Numbered from the stretch's first letter, positions 51,243-59,885 are shown. The stretch is DNA of 64,000 bases from an uncultured Halomonas sp. (GCF_947501415.1 NZ_CANMVL010000009.1:62001-126000), one strand, 5' to 3'. Numbers and translations are program-made. The notes: a model not told the origin generated them from the letters alone.

Positions 51243-52985
51243 TCATACCTTGAGTTGTGATTCCGGGTCGCGGGCCATGGTCTGCCACACATCCTTGACG
51301 CGGCAGTCCTCGCACATCTCGAGACGCGCGGCGGCATCACCGGCGAAGTAGGGGTGGTCGGCCAGTTTCGCCTTGATGTTGGCGATGGTGGCGGCGGTCG
51401 CGAAGGGCTTGTCACAGCGAATGCAGCAGAAGGGCGCTTCCTCGTGACGCACCTGGCGTTCGGTGCGGCTGGGATCGGCCAGGAAGCCAGGCAGCAGACG
51501 AATGGCATCCTCGGGACAGGCCTCGACGCACAGGCCACACTGCACGCAGTCGGCCTCGCGATAGCTGAGCATCGGCGTCTGATCGCCGGTGGCCAGGGCC
51601 GGGGTGGGGCAGTTGCTGACGCAGGCAAAGCAGAGTGTGCAGGCGTCGCGATTCACCTCCAGGCCGCCATACGCCGACTCCGCTGGCATGGGGTGGCGTC
51701 GCCCGCTGCTCTCGCCCAGGGCCGTCAGGCGTGCCAGCACTGCCTCGAAGCGCTCGCGCTTCCCATCCCCCGAGAGCACAAGAGGCTCTTCGCCGAGAGG
51801 CAGTCGCTGCGGTAGGGCGTCGCGGGTGGCACTGTCGCCGCGCTGGATGCGACGAATCCGACCCGGGTCATGGCCCAGGGCCTCCAGCATCACCCGGGCC
51901 TGGGCGATCTGGTCATCGATAAAGGCGATCAGTGTGGCCGGCAGGTCGGCATGTACCTGGATTCTCACCTCGGAGGCACCGGCGGCCAGGGCGGTGAGCC
52001 ACTGGTCGTGCCCGGCATTGCCCAGCTCCTCCAGCGGTACATCGAGCAGGTGGCCCGCTGGGGCATCGGCCTCATCCTCCAGGTCTGCGGCCTCGACAAA
52101 GCGCATCACCGGCGCCTTGCCGCCGGCCTGGCGATAGGCGTCCAGCCAGCTGATGAGTGCCTCCTGCTGGCGAGCGGGCTCAGGCAGACGGAACTGGATG
52201 GCGCCGGTCGGGCAGGCGCTGGAGCAGCTGCCGACGCCCTGGCAGAGGTAGGGGTCGATCTCGATGCGCGACTCGATACGCCCCTTGTGGCTGGAGATGG
52301 CATCAGCGGGGCAGACCTCGAGGCAACGTGTACACCCGACATTGCCGGAGGCGGAGTGGGCGCAGAGGTCGGCGTTAATCTGAAAGTAACGTGGCTTGTC
52401 GAACTCTCCGACCAGCTCGGCAAACTCGCTTAGCTCGACATCACATGCCGAATCCTGGAGGGAGAGGTGCCGATAGCCGGGAGGGGGGAGCTCGAGCTCC
52501 AGCACGGGGGAGCGTCCCAGATCGAGAATCAGGTCGGCGTATCGACGGCCGAGCAACGCCAGTGCCAGATCCAGGGGGGCGTCCGGGCCATGCAGGCCGA
52601 TGCTGAACTGCCCGAGATAGCCCTCGATATGCAGCTGGCTACGCTGGGTGGGCGTAAGCGTCCGGCAGGGTAGCTGGCGGGTACTCGCAAGCAGCGTCTC
52701 GAGCTGATTCTCGTCGAGCCCTGCCTCATCGGCACTCGGCTCGGTGATCAGCAGTGCAATGGCGGCAAGGCCGCTGCGCTGCAGGCGTGCCGCCGCCTGA
52801 CGCACGCTAACCTCGTCGCCGAGGAGCAGGGCATGCCCGGCACTTTCATAGGTGACGCTGGCCGGTGTCAGGTTGACCGGCCAGGAAACACGCTGTCTCG
52901 CCGTCTCGCGGGCGCTGCGGTTGGCCGCATCGTCCACGGTTATGGCATCAATGGCCACGGTTATGGCGTCAATGGATGGTGTCAT
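51243..52985 (-). CDS. Multi-cluster 4Fe-4S ferredoxin of the formate dehydrogenase operon
   Basis: 580 residues. Two ferredoxin-type pairs: about 215-265 (CTRCLEVCPADAISSHKGR, then CQGVGSCSSACPTGAI) and about 445-495 (CTLCFACVSNCPTPALATGD, then CVQCGLCVEACPEDAI). A further Cys-rich end has FCCIRCDKPF and CEDCR. The middle (residues 270-430) is a domain of unknown function with hydrolase-like beta strands. It probably supplies electrons or clusters during formate dehydrogenase maturation. The first 20 codons carry a 21-bp tandem duplication (52934-52975). Function inferred from context. Confidence 0.82.
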   Translation of the reverse strand: MTPSIDAITVAIDAITVDDAANRSARETARQRVSWPVNLTPASVTYESAGHALLLGDEVSVRQAAARLQRSGLAAIALLITEPSADEAGLDENQLETLLASTRQLPCRTLTPTQRSQLHIEGYLGQFSIGLHGPDAPLDLALALLGRRYADLILDLGRSPVLELELPPPGYRHLSLQDSACDVELSEFAELVGEFDKPRYFQINADLCAHSASGNVGCTRCLEVCPADAISSHKGRIESRIEIDPYLCQGVGSCSSACPTGAIQFRLPEPARQQEALISWLDAYRQAGGKAPVMRFVEAADLEDEADAPAGHLLDVPLEELGNAGHDQWLTALAAGASEVRIQVHADLPATLIAFIDDQIAQARVMLEALGHDPGRIRRIQRGDSATRDALPQRLPLGEEPLVLSGDGKRERFEAVLARLTALGESSGRRHPMPAESAYGGLEVNRDACTLCFACVSNCPTPALATGDQTPMLSYREADCVQCGLCVEACPEDAIRLLPGFLADPSRTERQVRHEEAPFCCIRCDKPFATAATIANIKAKLADHPYFAGDAAARLEMCEDCRVKDVWQTMARDPESQLKV

Positions 52986-53019
52986 GCAGCCTCACGGTCG
53001 TAGTGTCGCGTTTGTTTTT

Positions 53020-53048
53020 ATTTTAGGAAATATAAAAATATCACATTT
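53020..53048 (-). promoter_or_regulatory. Candidate internal promoter before the ferredoxin gene
   Basis: The 61-bp gap between the DUF3306 and ferredoxin genes is very AT-rich. On the minus strand it has TAAAAT as a -10 (53025-53020) and AAATGTGA (53048-53041), which is a CRP half-site; the second half is degenerate. The -35 is poor. Confidence 0.35.
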
Positions 53049-53670
53049 AGATAAGCTTATTATCGCCGTCTGTCGCCTCTTCGTCTAATGGACTCTGCGC
53101 CGACTCCTCATGGCGCGACAAGCCCTCGACGTCGTCGTCTCGCTGAGCATCGGATGGCGACTCGCCAGGCCGTGACGCTTGAGTGCCGGTGTCGACATCA
53201 TCGCCCGCGTGCTGCGCCTCTTGCGGGGTCTCCTCGAGGGCCTCTTCACTGGGGCGAGTCCACCGGCGCAGCTGCTCGGCCATGTCCCGGGCGAGCGGCT
53301 TGAGTACTTCATTATAGTTTTCGTCATAGTCGTCGAGCCCGTCTCGTATCCCGTAGTTGCCGGCCGACCAGAGACGGCGCAGCGCCCGTCGGCGAAGCTG
53401 GCGGCTGATCCCCTGCTGCAGGTAGGCAGAGAAGTCGGCCTCGGCCGGGAGGGTGTCGGGGTCCGGCAGTGTGTGATCGAGGCTGCCGGGTGCAAGCGGC
53501 TCGGCCTCTCGCGCCTCCCCCGCTTGGTTCTCACTCGGAAGGTTGTCACTGGAAGTCGCGTGAGTGACGTGATTGTCTGGCTCGTCTAAAGGCGCACCAT
53601 CGGGCAGTGGTGTTGCCATCTGCGACTCTTCACCCAGTTTGCGGCGCGACCAGCGCTCGAAACGGCTCAT
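53047..53670 (-). CDS. DUF3306 family protein
   Basis: 207 residues. The N-terminus MSRFERWSRRKLGEESQ and the core ADFSAYLQQGISRQLRRRAL, then LRRLWSAGNYGIRDGLDDYD, are the DUF3306 marks. The C-terminal third is acidic and low in complexity. Genes of this family travel with DUF3305 and formate dehydrogenase; function unknown, presumably assembly. It overlaps the DUF3305 stop (ATGA). Confidence 0.85.
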   Translation of the reverse strand: MSRFERWSRRKLGEESQMATPLPDGAPLDEPDNHVTHATSSDNLPSENQAGEAREAEPLAPGSLDHTLPDPDTLPAEADFSAYLQQGISRQLRRRALRRLWSAGNYGIRDGLDDYDENYNEVLKPLARDMAEQLRRWTRPSEEALEETPQEAQHAGDDVDTGTQASRPGESPSDAQRDDDVEGLSRHEESAQSPLDEEATDGDNKLI

Positions 53671-54098
53671 GGCGTGATCTCCCGGGCGCGTCCCGCCCCC
53701 TTGCGTTTCTTCTTGCGTCCTTCCGGCGGCGCCTCGCCATGGCGGCTCAGATAGGCTTCGATCCAGGCCTGAATCGCCAGGGGCATCGCCACCTCCAACA
53801 CCTCCTGCTCACCATCCATCCAGCTGCCGGCGACGTCCTGGCTGGCGGTGATCGCCGATGGCACAGGGGGCTCGCCGGCGTCGCCGCCGCGCACGAAGAG
53901 TCGCGGCGTCTCGGAGGTGAGATTGAAACGGTAGGCGGCACGCTCGGTCATGGTGAGCTGCAGTGTCAGGGTCCAGGGTCCGTCGTCACCCAAGGTCAGC
54001 TCACGGATAAAGTGGCGCCGTGAGACAAAGCCCTTGATACGTGTTGTCTGCTCATCCAGCGTGAGACTTACGGCGCGGTGATTTGAGAAGGCTGTCAT
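53667..54098 (-). CDS. DUF3305 family protein
   Basis: 143 residues. Core: SRRHFIRELTLGDDGPWTLT, then TERAAYRFNLTSETPRLFV. The end is a Lys/Arg cluster (EGRKKKRKGAGRAREI). First gene of the formate dehydrogenase operon in this window; the promoter should lie in 54099-54430, which also serves fdhD in the other direction. Confidence 0.85.
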   Translation of the reverse strand: MTAFSNHRAVSLTLDEQTTRIKGFVSRRHFIRELTLGDDGPWTLTLQLTMTERAAYRFNLTSETPRLFVRGGDAGEPPVPSAITASQDVAGSWMDGEQEVLEVAMPLAIQAWIEAYLSRHGEAPPEGRKKKRKGAGRAREITP

Positions 54099-54124
54099 GG
54101 GAAGAACTCTCGGATAGGTAGCTC

Positions 54125-54340
54125 GGGGCTAACCTGGCGACAAGCCTGCGAGGAGGCGCTGTGAATACCTCCCTGTACGCTACCGACGCCCTGCGGCGCT
54201 CTCGCGTCCCGCTCCGCTTGCAGGTCCGGTGCTGGCCATCCATGGCCAGCCCGTTCGAAGCAGTGCTTCTCACCCATGGCGTAGGACCTCCTCTTCGGCT
54301 TATCCCCAGCGCCCCTTGGTACTGGTAACGGCAATAGCCC
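54125..54340. repeat. Long palindromic intergenic repeat (copy 4, with nested insert)
   Basis: Fills most of the 332-bp gap between divergent DUF3305 and fdhD genes. It begins GGGGCTAACCTGGCGACAAG and ends with CCCCAGCGCCCC near 54314 and the outer GCAATAGCCC at 54331-54340. The arms GAGGAGG and CCTCCTC pair. Compared with copies 2 and 3 it holds about 85 extra bases in the loop, including a GCTGGCCAT-n2-ATGGCCAGC palindrome at 54231-54250. Confidence 0.75.
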
Positions 54341-54430
54341 TAGGGGGCCAGTAGGCCAGTAAAGACTTTCTGTATCGGGAATGCCATCATGGCCTGCCTA
54401 CAGTTATAGTTTGCCGGGAGCTCGTAACGG

Positions 54431-55282
54431 ATGCCACCGATCAGCCTTAGCCGCGCCCGCCTGCCCGCCACCCTGGAGATCGAGGTGCTCGATGAGTATG
54501 GCGATCACCGTCGCCAGGCGATTGCCGCCGAGCGTCCGCTGACCCTCTATCTCAACAAGCGAGAGATCGTCACCCTGATGACCCTGGGAGCGGACCCCGA
54601 GGCCCTGGTGGTGGGCTATCTGCGCAATCAGGGGTTGATTGAGCGCCGCGAGGACCTGGTGGCGGTGCACGTCGACTGGGAGGTGGAGGCCGCGGCGGTG
54701 GTCACCCGCCACCTTCCCGAGGATCTCGATGAGCGGCTCGGGCATCGTACCGTGACCACTGGGTGTGGCCAGGGCACGGTCTTCGGCCGTCTGCTGGATG
54801 CCGTGCCCCAGCAGCCTCTTTCCGTCGAGCCGGTTCGCCAGTCGGTCCTCTATGCACTACTCGAGAATCTGGGGGCCTATAACGAGACCTACCGCAGCGC
54901 CGGAGCGGTGCATGGCTGTGCACTCTGCCGTCAATCCGAGGTGCTCGACTTCGTGGAGGACGTGGGACGCCACAATGCGGTGGATACCCTGGCGGGACGT
55001 CAGTGGCTGGAAGAGGGGGCTATCACAGCATCGGATATCTTCTATACCACCGGCCGCCTGACCTCGGAGATGGTGATCAAGGTGGCCCAGATGGGCATCG
55101 GGGTGTTGGTGTCGCGCTCGGGGGTGACCCAGAAGGGCGTGGAGCTGGCGGAGCGGTTCGGCGTCATGCTGATCGCCCGCGCCAAGGGACGCCACTTCCA
55201 GGCGATCCATGCTCACCGACGCCTCGAGCTCGATGCTGTCCCCGCCAGGCGCCCGGGGGACAAGCGACGCGAGAAAGCCTGA
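54431..55282 (+). CDS. fdhD: Formate dehydrogenase accessory sulfurtransferase FdhD
   Basis: Transfers sulfur to the molybdenum cofactor of formate dehydrogenase, 283 residues. The EDVGRHNAVDTLAG motif near 176-190 and YTTGRLTSEMVIKVAQMG mark the family. The usual CGxCG loop reads GCGQG at 111-115, so only Cys112 remains there. A CALC pair occurs at 163-166. ATG 54431 is the start. Divergent from the formate dehydrogenase operon. Confidence 0.9.
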   Translation: MPPISLSRARLPATLEIEVLDEYGDHRRQAIAAERPLTLYLNKREIVTLMTLGADPEALVVGYLRNQGLIERREDLVAVHVDWEVEAAAVVTRHLPEDLDERLGHRTVTTGCGQGTVFGRLLDAVPQQPLSVEPVRQSVLYALLENLGAYNETYRSAGAVHGCALCRQSEVLDFVEDVGRHNAVDTLAGRQWLEEGAITASDIFYTTGRLTSEMVIKVAQMGIGVLVSRSGVTQKGVELAERFGVMLIARAKGRHFQAIHAHRRLELDAVPARRPGDKRREKA

Positions 55283-55915
55283 TCAGGCGGCCTCACCGCG
55301 GGTACATACCGATAGCACCACGGCGTCCTGTTCGCTGGTAGAGACCAGCGCATGGCCCATGGCGCTGTCGAAGTAAATGCTGTCGCCCCTCTCCAGGCGT
55401 AGCGGTTCGTAGAACTCCGAGTAGAGCAGGATCTCGCCCTCCAGCACCATCAGAAACTCCTCGCCGTCATGGCGCACCCACTCGCTGAAGTCCTCGAAGG
55501 CACGCGCCCGCACGATGGTCTTGAAGGGGATCATGCGCTTCTGCGCCAGCTCGCAGCTGAGCAGCTCATGCTCATAGGTGGGTGTCGGGTGCAGGTCACC
55601 CTGACCACGTCGTGTCAGATCGCGGCGCCCCATTGTGCGAGTTTGCTGGCGTGGCGGGGAGAGAAGCTGGGGAAGGTCGATGTCCAGCCCGCCGATCAGT
55701 TTCTGAACGGCGGTGAAGGTCGGCGAGATCTGGTCATTCTCGATCTTCGACAGGGTGGAGCGGGCAAGCCCCGTGCGCTGACTGACATCCTCCAGCGTCC
55801 ATTGATTAGAGAGACGTATCTCACGGAGACGCTCGCCGAGGCGCAGCGGTTCCACGAAGGGTTTGCGCCCGGAGGCGATGCGCAGGGCGGCATCCTGGTC
55901 GGTGGTATCTGGCAT
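55283..55915 (-). CDS. XRE-family HTH regulator with C-terminal cupin
   Basis: 210 residues. The HTH is at about 25-80 (LGERLREIRLSNQWTLEDVS, RTGLARSTLSKIENDQISPT). A cupin_2 barrel fills about 120-205 (VRHDGEEFLMVLEGEILLYS, ERGDSIYFDSAMGHALVS). Such proteins sense small metabolites and regulate amino-acid, polyamine or stress genes. Converges on fdhD; its target is unknown, with the neighbouring deacetylase-like gene a possibility. Confidence 0.88.
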   Translation of the reverse strand: MPDTTDQDAALRIASGRKPFVEPLRLGERLREIRLSNQWTLEDVSQRTGLARSTLSKIENDQISPTFTAVQKLIGGLDIDLPQLLSPPRQQTRTMGRRDLTRRGQGDLHPTPTYEHELLSCELAQKRMIPFKTIVRARAFEDFSEWVRHDGEEFLMVLEGEILLYSEFYEPLRLERGDSIYFDSAMGHALVSTSEQDAVVLSVCTRGEAA

Positions 55916-55978
55916 GCTCGTTTGTTCACTATAGGAAACAGATTTTCCTCAGCTTACCACAGCGCCACCGGGTGTCGG

Positions 55979-56962
55979 CTATCTGCGGTTACCCTCAACC
56001 GCCACGACACCCTCGTCACCGCCTGCGCCATCACCGAAAGGCAGCCCGAGCAACGCCTTGACGTGGGCGTCGACACTGCGTCCCAGTGACGCCAGGTGGT
56101 AGCCCCCTTCGAGTACCGATACCAGGCGGCCGTCGGCATAGAGCTCGGCAATTTCCAATGCCATCCGTGTCACCCAGTGGAAGTCTTCATCCTCCAGGCA
56201 GAGCTCGGCCATATCATCCTCACGATGGGCGTCGAAGCCAGAGGAGAGCAGCACCAGATCGGGCTTGAAACGGTGCAGGGCGGGTAGCCAGTCATCCTCG
56301 ATGGCCCGACGAAAGCCTGCGCTATCGGTGCCGGCGGAGAGCGGCGTGTTGACAACGTTCTGCCATTCGCTACGCAGGTAGCGCCAGGGATAGAAGGGGA
56401 ACTGAAAGCTGGTGCAGACCAGTACCTCGGGGTCATCCTTGAAGATGTCGATGGTGCCATTGCACTGATGGACATCGAAGTCGAGGATGGCGATGCGTCG
56501 CGCACCATATTTCTCACGGGCGTAGGCGGCGCCCACCGCGATATTGTTATAGAAACAGAACCCCATGGCGTCGGTGGCTTCGGCATGGTGGCCGGGCGGG
56601 CGCACCGCACAGAAGACGTTGTCGGACTGGCGACGAAACACCTGGTCGACACCGCGGATCACCGCACCGGCGGCGACGCGCGCCGCCTTGAGGCTGTCGG
56701 GGTTCATCATGGTGTCACTGTCCAGGGTGACGATGCCCGTTTCCGGCAAGCACTTGTCCAGGGCGCGAAGGTGGCGCACGGGATGAACCAGGGCGAGCTC
56801 CTCCTCGGTCGCCGGGCGCGCCTCGGTCTGCATGGTCTGCTGCAGGGTTCCCGTCAGGGAGAGGCGAGCGCGAATCGCCTCGAGTCTCAGGGGACTTTCC
56901 GGGTGCTCCGGCCCCATATGATGAAGCTGGCAGTCGGGATGCGTGATATATCCGGTAATCAT
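55979..56962 (-). CDS. Histone-deacetylase-family hydrolase
   Basis: 327-residue zinc hydrolase of the HDAC/acetoin-utilization/acetylpolyamine amidohydrolase superfamily. The catalytic His pair is in RPPGHHAEATDAMGF (His125, His126). The zinc ligands are Asp163 and His165 in ILDFDVHQCNGT plus the Asp of SSGFDAHRED, with VLEGGYHLASL near the end. Start MITGYITHPDCQ follows GGAG by eight bases. Divergent, with about 120 bp between, from a Pat-type acetyltransferase, so a protein deacetylase role is attractive but unproven; acetylpolyamine hydrolysis is the alternative. Confidence 0.88.
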   Translation of the reverse strand: MITGYITHPDCQLHHMGPEHPESPLRLEAIRARLSLTGTLQQTMQTEARPATEEELALVHPVRHLRALDKCLPETGIVTLDSDTMMNPDSLKAARVAAGAVIRGVDQVFRRQSDNVFCAVRPPGHHAEATDAMGFCFYNNIAVGAAYAREKYGARRIAILDFDVHQCNGTIDIFKDDPEVLVCTSFQFPFYPWRYLRSEWQNVVNTPLSAGTDSAGFRRAIEDDWLPALHRFKPDLVLLSSGFDAHREDDMAELCLEDEDFHWVTRMALEIAELYADGRLVSVLEGGYHLASLGRSVDAHVKALLGLPFGDGAGGDEGVVAVEGNRR

Positions 56963-57084
56963 GTGGCTCTCCATGCAGACTCGGCTCACTTTACTTGTCT
57001 CGAGCCCTTGCCAGACAGTGTCAATAGGTCGTACACAGTAGGCAGTTACCTCAAACGCCATGCGCCAACTGCCGGGAGATCTCC

Positions 57085-59832
57085 GTGAGTACCCGTTTCC
57101 TTCGTCACTTCTTCGAACCCGGTACCATCGCCGTGATCGGTGCCTCGGAAAAGCCGGGATCCCTGGGGGGGATCGTTATCCGCAACCTTCTCGAGGGGGA
57201 GTATCCCGGCGCCATCTGGGCGGTGAACCCCAAGGGCTACAGCAGCGTACATGGTCAACCGGGCTTCTCCCGGGTGTCTCAGCTTCCCGAGGTGCCCGAC
57301 CTGGCGGTGATCTGTTCCCCGATCGAGACAGTGCCGGGACGTATCTCCCGGTTGGGAAGTTTCGGCTGTCGTGCCGCTCTGGTGCTTTCCGGCGGCTCAC
57401 ACCTCGACGAGGAGCGCGATGGCAAGGCCTCGATTCGCAGCCGCATGCTGGATGCCGCCCGGGCCTCGGGCATCCGCGTGCTGGGCCCAGAATGCATGGG
57501 CCTGATCGTTCCCGGTCGCCGACTCAACGCCTCCTATGCCAGCCAGACCATCAAGCGGGGCAAGGTCGCCTACCTGGGGCAGTCAGGCATGCTGGGCACG
57601 GCGATGATCGACTGGGCGGCGGGGCGTGGGGTTGGCTTTTCTCACCTGATCACCCTTGGGGACAGCGTCGATGTGATGCTTCCCGACCTGCTCGACTATA
57701 TCAACCAGTACTCGCCCAGCCAGGCCATCCTGCTGCATCTCGAGAAGGTGATGGATGCCCAGCACTTCATGACGGCGTTGCGCGATGCGTCGCGCAATCG
57801 CCTGGTGCTGGCCATCAAGAGTGGGCGCACCCGCCAGTCCGATCTCACGGAGCTGCCGCCGACCCCGGGCATCGCCAATCGCGACCAGATCTTCGATGCC
57901 GCCTTTTCGCGTGCCGGCGTGGTAAGGGTCCATGACTCCGACGAGCTGTTCGACGCCCTGATGACCCTGTCACGGATGAAGCCCTTGCGCGGGGATCGCC
58001 TGGCGATCGTCTCGAACGGGCTGGGGCCGGCAATGCTGGCCATCGACAAGCTGATCACCGCCGGTGGCAAACTGGCGGACTTCACGGAGGAGACGCGTCG
58101 AACCCTGCGCAGCGGGGACATGGATATCAGCAAGCCCGGAGAAAACCCCGTCGACCTCGGGGGTAACGCCACCCCGGAGATGATGGTGGATGCCCTGGAA
58201 GTGGTGGCGGGGGATCCCAACGTCGATGCGGTGCTGGTGGTACATGCCCCCACTCGACTGGCGCCTTCCAAGGTCACCGCCCAGGCACTGGTGGCCAATC
58301 GCAAACGCTTTCGGCGTAACCTGCTGACCAGCTTCATGGGGCTGGAGGAGGCCTTTTCCGCGCGGCACGAATGTAACCTGGCAGGCATTCCGACCTACGT
58401 CTCTCCCGAGCAGGCGATCAAGGCCTTCATGCACATGGTGGACTATCAGCGTGTGCAGTCACTGCTGCAGGAGACGCCGCCAAGCCTGCCATTTTCCACA
58501 AATCGTGAGATTCGGGTGCGGTGCCGCAAGCTGATCGAGTCGGTCAAGGCTGAAGGGCGAGAGACACTGACGCACTCCGAGGCCGCTCAGGTGCTCGAGG
58601 CCTACGGTATTCCGGTGGCGCCAAGCCGTTATGTCACGACGGCCGAAGAGGGCGCCCTGGCAGCACAAGCCCTGGGTGGCAGCATGGCGTTGAAGGTGAT
58701 TCATGAGGGCAACTGTCGGCCATTCCGGTACCGCAAGCACCCACACCGCCTCTCCGCAGGGCTGCTTCAGGACCTGAAGACGCCGCAGCAGGTGGCAGAG
58801 GGCATCGAGCTGCTGCGAGAAAAGGTTGCCGAGAACTATCCCGCCTTCGAGGTCCGCGAGTACTGCCTGCAGCCGATGCAGCGGGGCAAGCACTCCATGC
58901 AGGTGTGTGCGGGAATTACCCGCGACCCGGTATTCGGCCCCGTGGTGGTATTCGGGATCGGCGGTTACAAGGTCAATATCCTGGCCGATCGCCAGGTCGC
59001 TCTGCCGCCGCTCAATATGCGGCTGGCCGAGGATCTGGTGGAGCACACCCATGTCGCACGTCTGATCCACGAACACTCGAGCGACCCCGAGCGTGATATC
59101 GACCGACTGTGCCAGCTACTGGTCAAGTTGTCGCAGATGGCCACCGACCTTCTCGAGCTGCGGGGGCTGGAGATCAATCCGCTGCTGCTCAATCGAGATG
59201 GCGTGGTCGCGGTAGACTTCGCCATGGACCTGGGACGCCCGGCTCGCTTCGCGATCATGCCCTATCCCGAGGAGCTTCGAGAGTGGACCACGCTGAACAA
59301 TGGCTGGGAGGTCGAGGTCCGTCCCATCCGGGCAGAGGATGCCCCGCTGATTACCAGTTTCCATGACAAGCTCTCGGAAGAGAGCATTCGATTCCGATAC
59401 TTCCATAACAAGGCCGATCTGACCCAGCGTGACCTGTCGATGCTCTCGCATATCAACTACGACCGACAGATGGCCTTTATCGCCGAGCACCTGCTGGAAG
59501 ATGGTCGCAAGGAGATGCTGGGCGTGGTCCGGGTCTGGAACGACCCCGACAACATTCGTACCGAGTTTTCCGTCATCATCCGCGATGATCTACAGGGCCT
59601 GGGGATCGGCAGCCTGCTGATGAACAAGATGATCAACTACTGCAAGAGTGTCGGCACGCTGGAGATGATCGGCAAGATCATGGTCGACAACCACCCCATG
59701 CGGGCGCTGATGAAGCACCTGGGTTTCAAGCAGCGCTACAACATGGAGGAGCAGGTGGTGGATGCCGTGCTGCGCCTCAACGAGCCCGAGAGTGAGTGGC
59801 AACGCCACCGCCTGGAGAGCCTGGCGGACTGA
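57085..59832 (+). CDS. pat: Pat-type protein lysine acetyltransferase (NDP-forming acyl-CoA synthetase-GNAT fusion)
   Basis: 915 residues, as in YfiQ/Pat. Order: CoA-binding domain (about 10-100, GTIAVIGASEKPGSLGG), succinyl-CoA-ligase-like domains (about 150-450, LGQSGMLGTAMIDWA), an ATP-grasp domain (about 475-705), and a C-terminal GNAT domain (about 735-890, IRDDLQGLGIGSLLMNKMI). The SHTG catalytic histidine of active acyl-CoA synthetases is replaced (PPTPGIANRDQIFDAAF), as in Pat, which senses acetyl-CoA rather than making it. Acs/PrpE lysines are known Pat targets. Start GTG 57085 with GGGAG upstream. Confidence 0.9.
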   Translation: MSTRFLRHFFEPGTIAVIGASEKPGSLGGIVIRNLLEGEYPGAIWAVNPKGYSSVHGQPGFSRVSQLPEVPDLAVICSPIETVPGRISRLGSFGCRAALVLSGGSHLDEERDGKASIRSRMLDAARASGIRVLGPECMGLIVPGRRLNASYASQTIKRGKVAYLGQSGMLGTAMIDWAAGRGVGFSHLITLGDSVDVMLPDLLDYINQYSPSQAILLHLEKVMDAQHFMTALRDASRNRLVLAIKSGRTRQSDLTELPPTPGIANRDQIFDAAFSRAGVVRVHDSDELFDALMTLSRMKPLRGDRLAIVSNGLGPAMLAIDKLITAGGKLADFTEETRRTLRSGDMDISKPGENPVDLGGNATPEMMVDALEVVAGDPNVDAVLVVHAPTRLAPSKVTAQALVANRKRFRRNLLTSFMGLEEAFSARHECNLAGIPTYVSPEQAIKAFMHMVDYQRVQSLLQETPPSLPFSTNREIRVRCRKLIESVKAEGRETLTHSEAAQVLEAYGIPVAPSRYVTTAEEGALAAQALGGSMALKVIHEGNCRPFRYRKHPHRLSAGLLQDLKTPQQVAEGIELLREKVAENYPAFEVREYCLQPMQRGKHSMQVCAGITRDPVFGPVVVFGIGGYKVNILADRQVALPPLNMRLAEDLVEHTHVARLIHEHSSDPERDIDRLCQLLVKLSQMATDLLELRGLEINPLLLNRDGVVAVDFAMDLGRPARFAIMPYPEELREWTTLNNGWEVEVRPIRAEDAPLITSFHDKLSEESIRFRYFHNKADLTQRDLSMLSHINYDRQMAFIAEHLLEDGRKEMLGVVRVWNDPDNIRTEFSVIIRDDLQGLGIGSLLMNKMINYCKSVGTLEMIGKIMVDNHPMRALMKHLGFKQRYNMEEQVVDAVLRLNEPESEWQRHRLESLAD

Positions 59833-59863
59833 GGGGCAGTCGGACTGAGGGGCGGATAGAGAC

Positions 59864-59885
59864 GCCCCGTCCAGTAGGACGGGGC
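59864..59885 (+). terminator. Hairpin after the pat gene
   Basis: GCCCCGTCC pairs with GGACGGGGC over AGTA, 32 bp after the stop. No U-run follows, so termination may need other factors. Confidence 0.5.
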
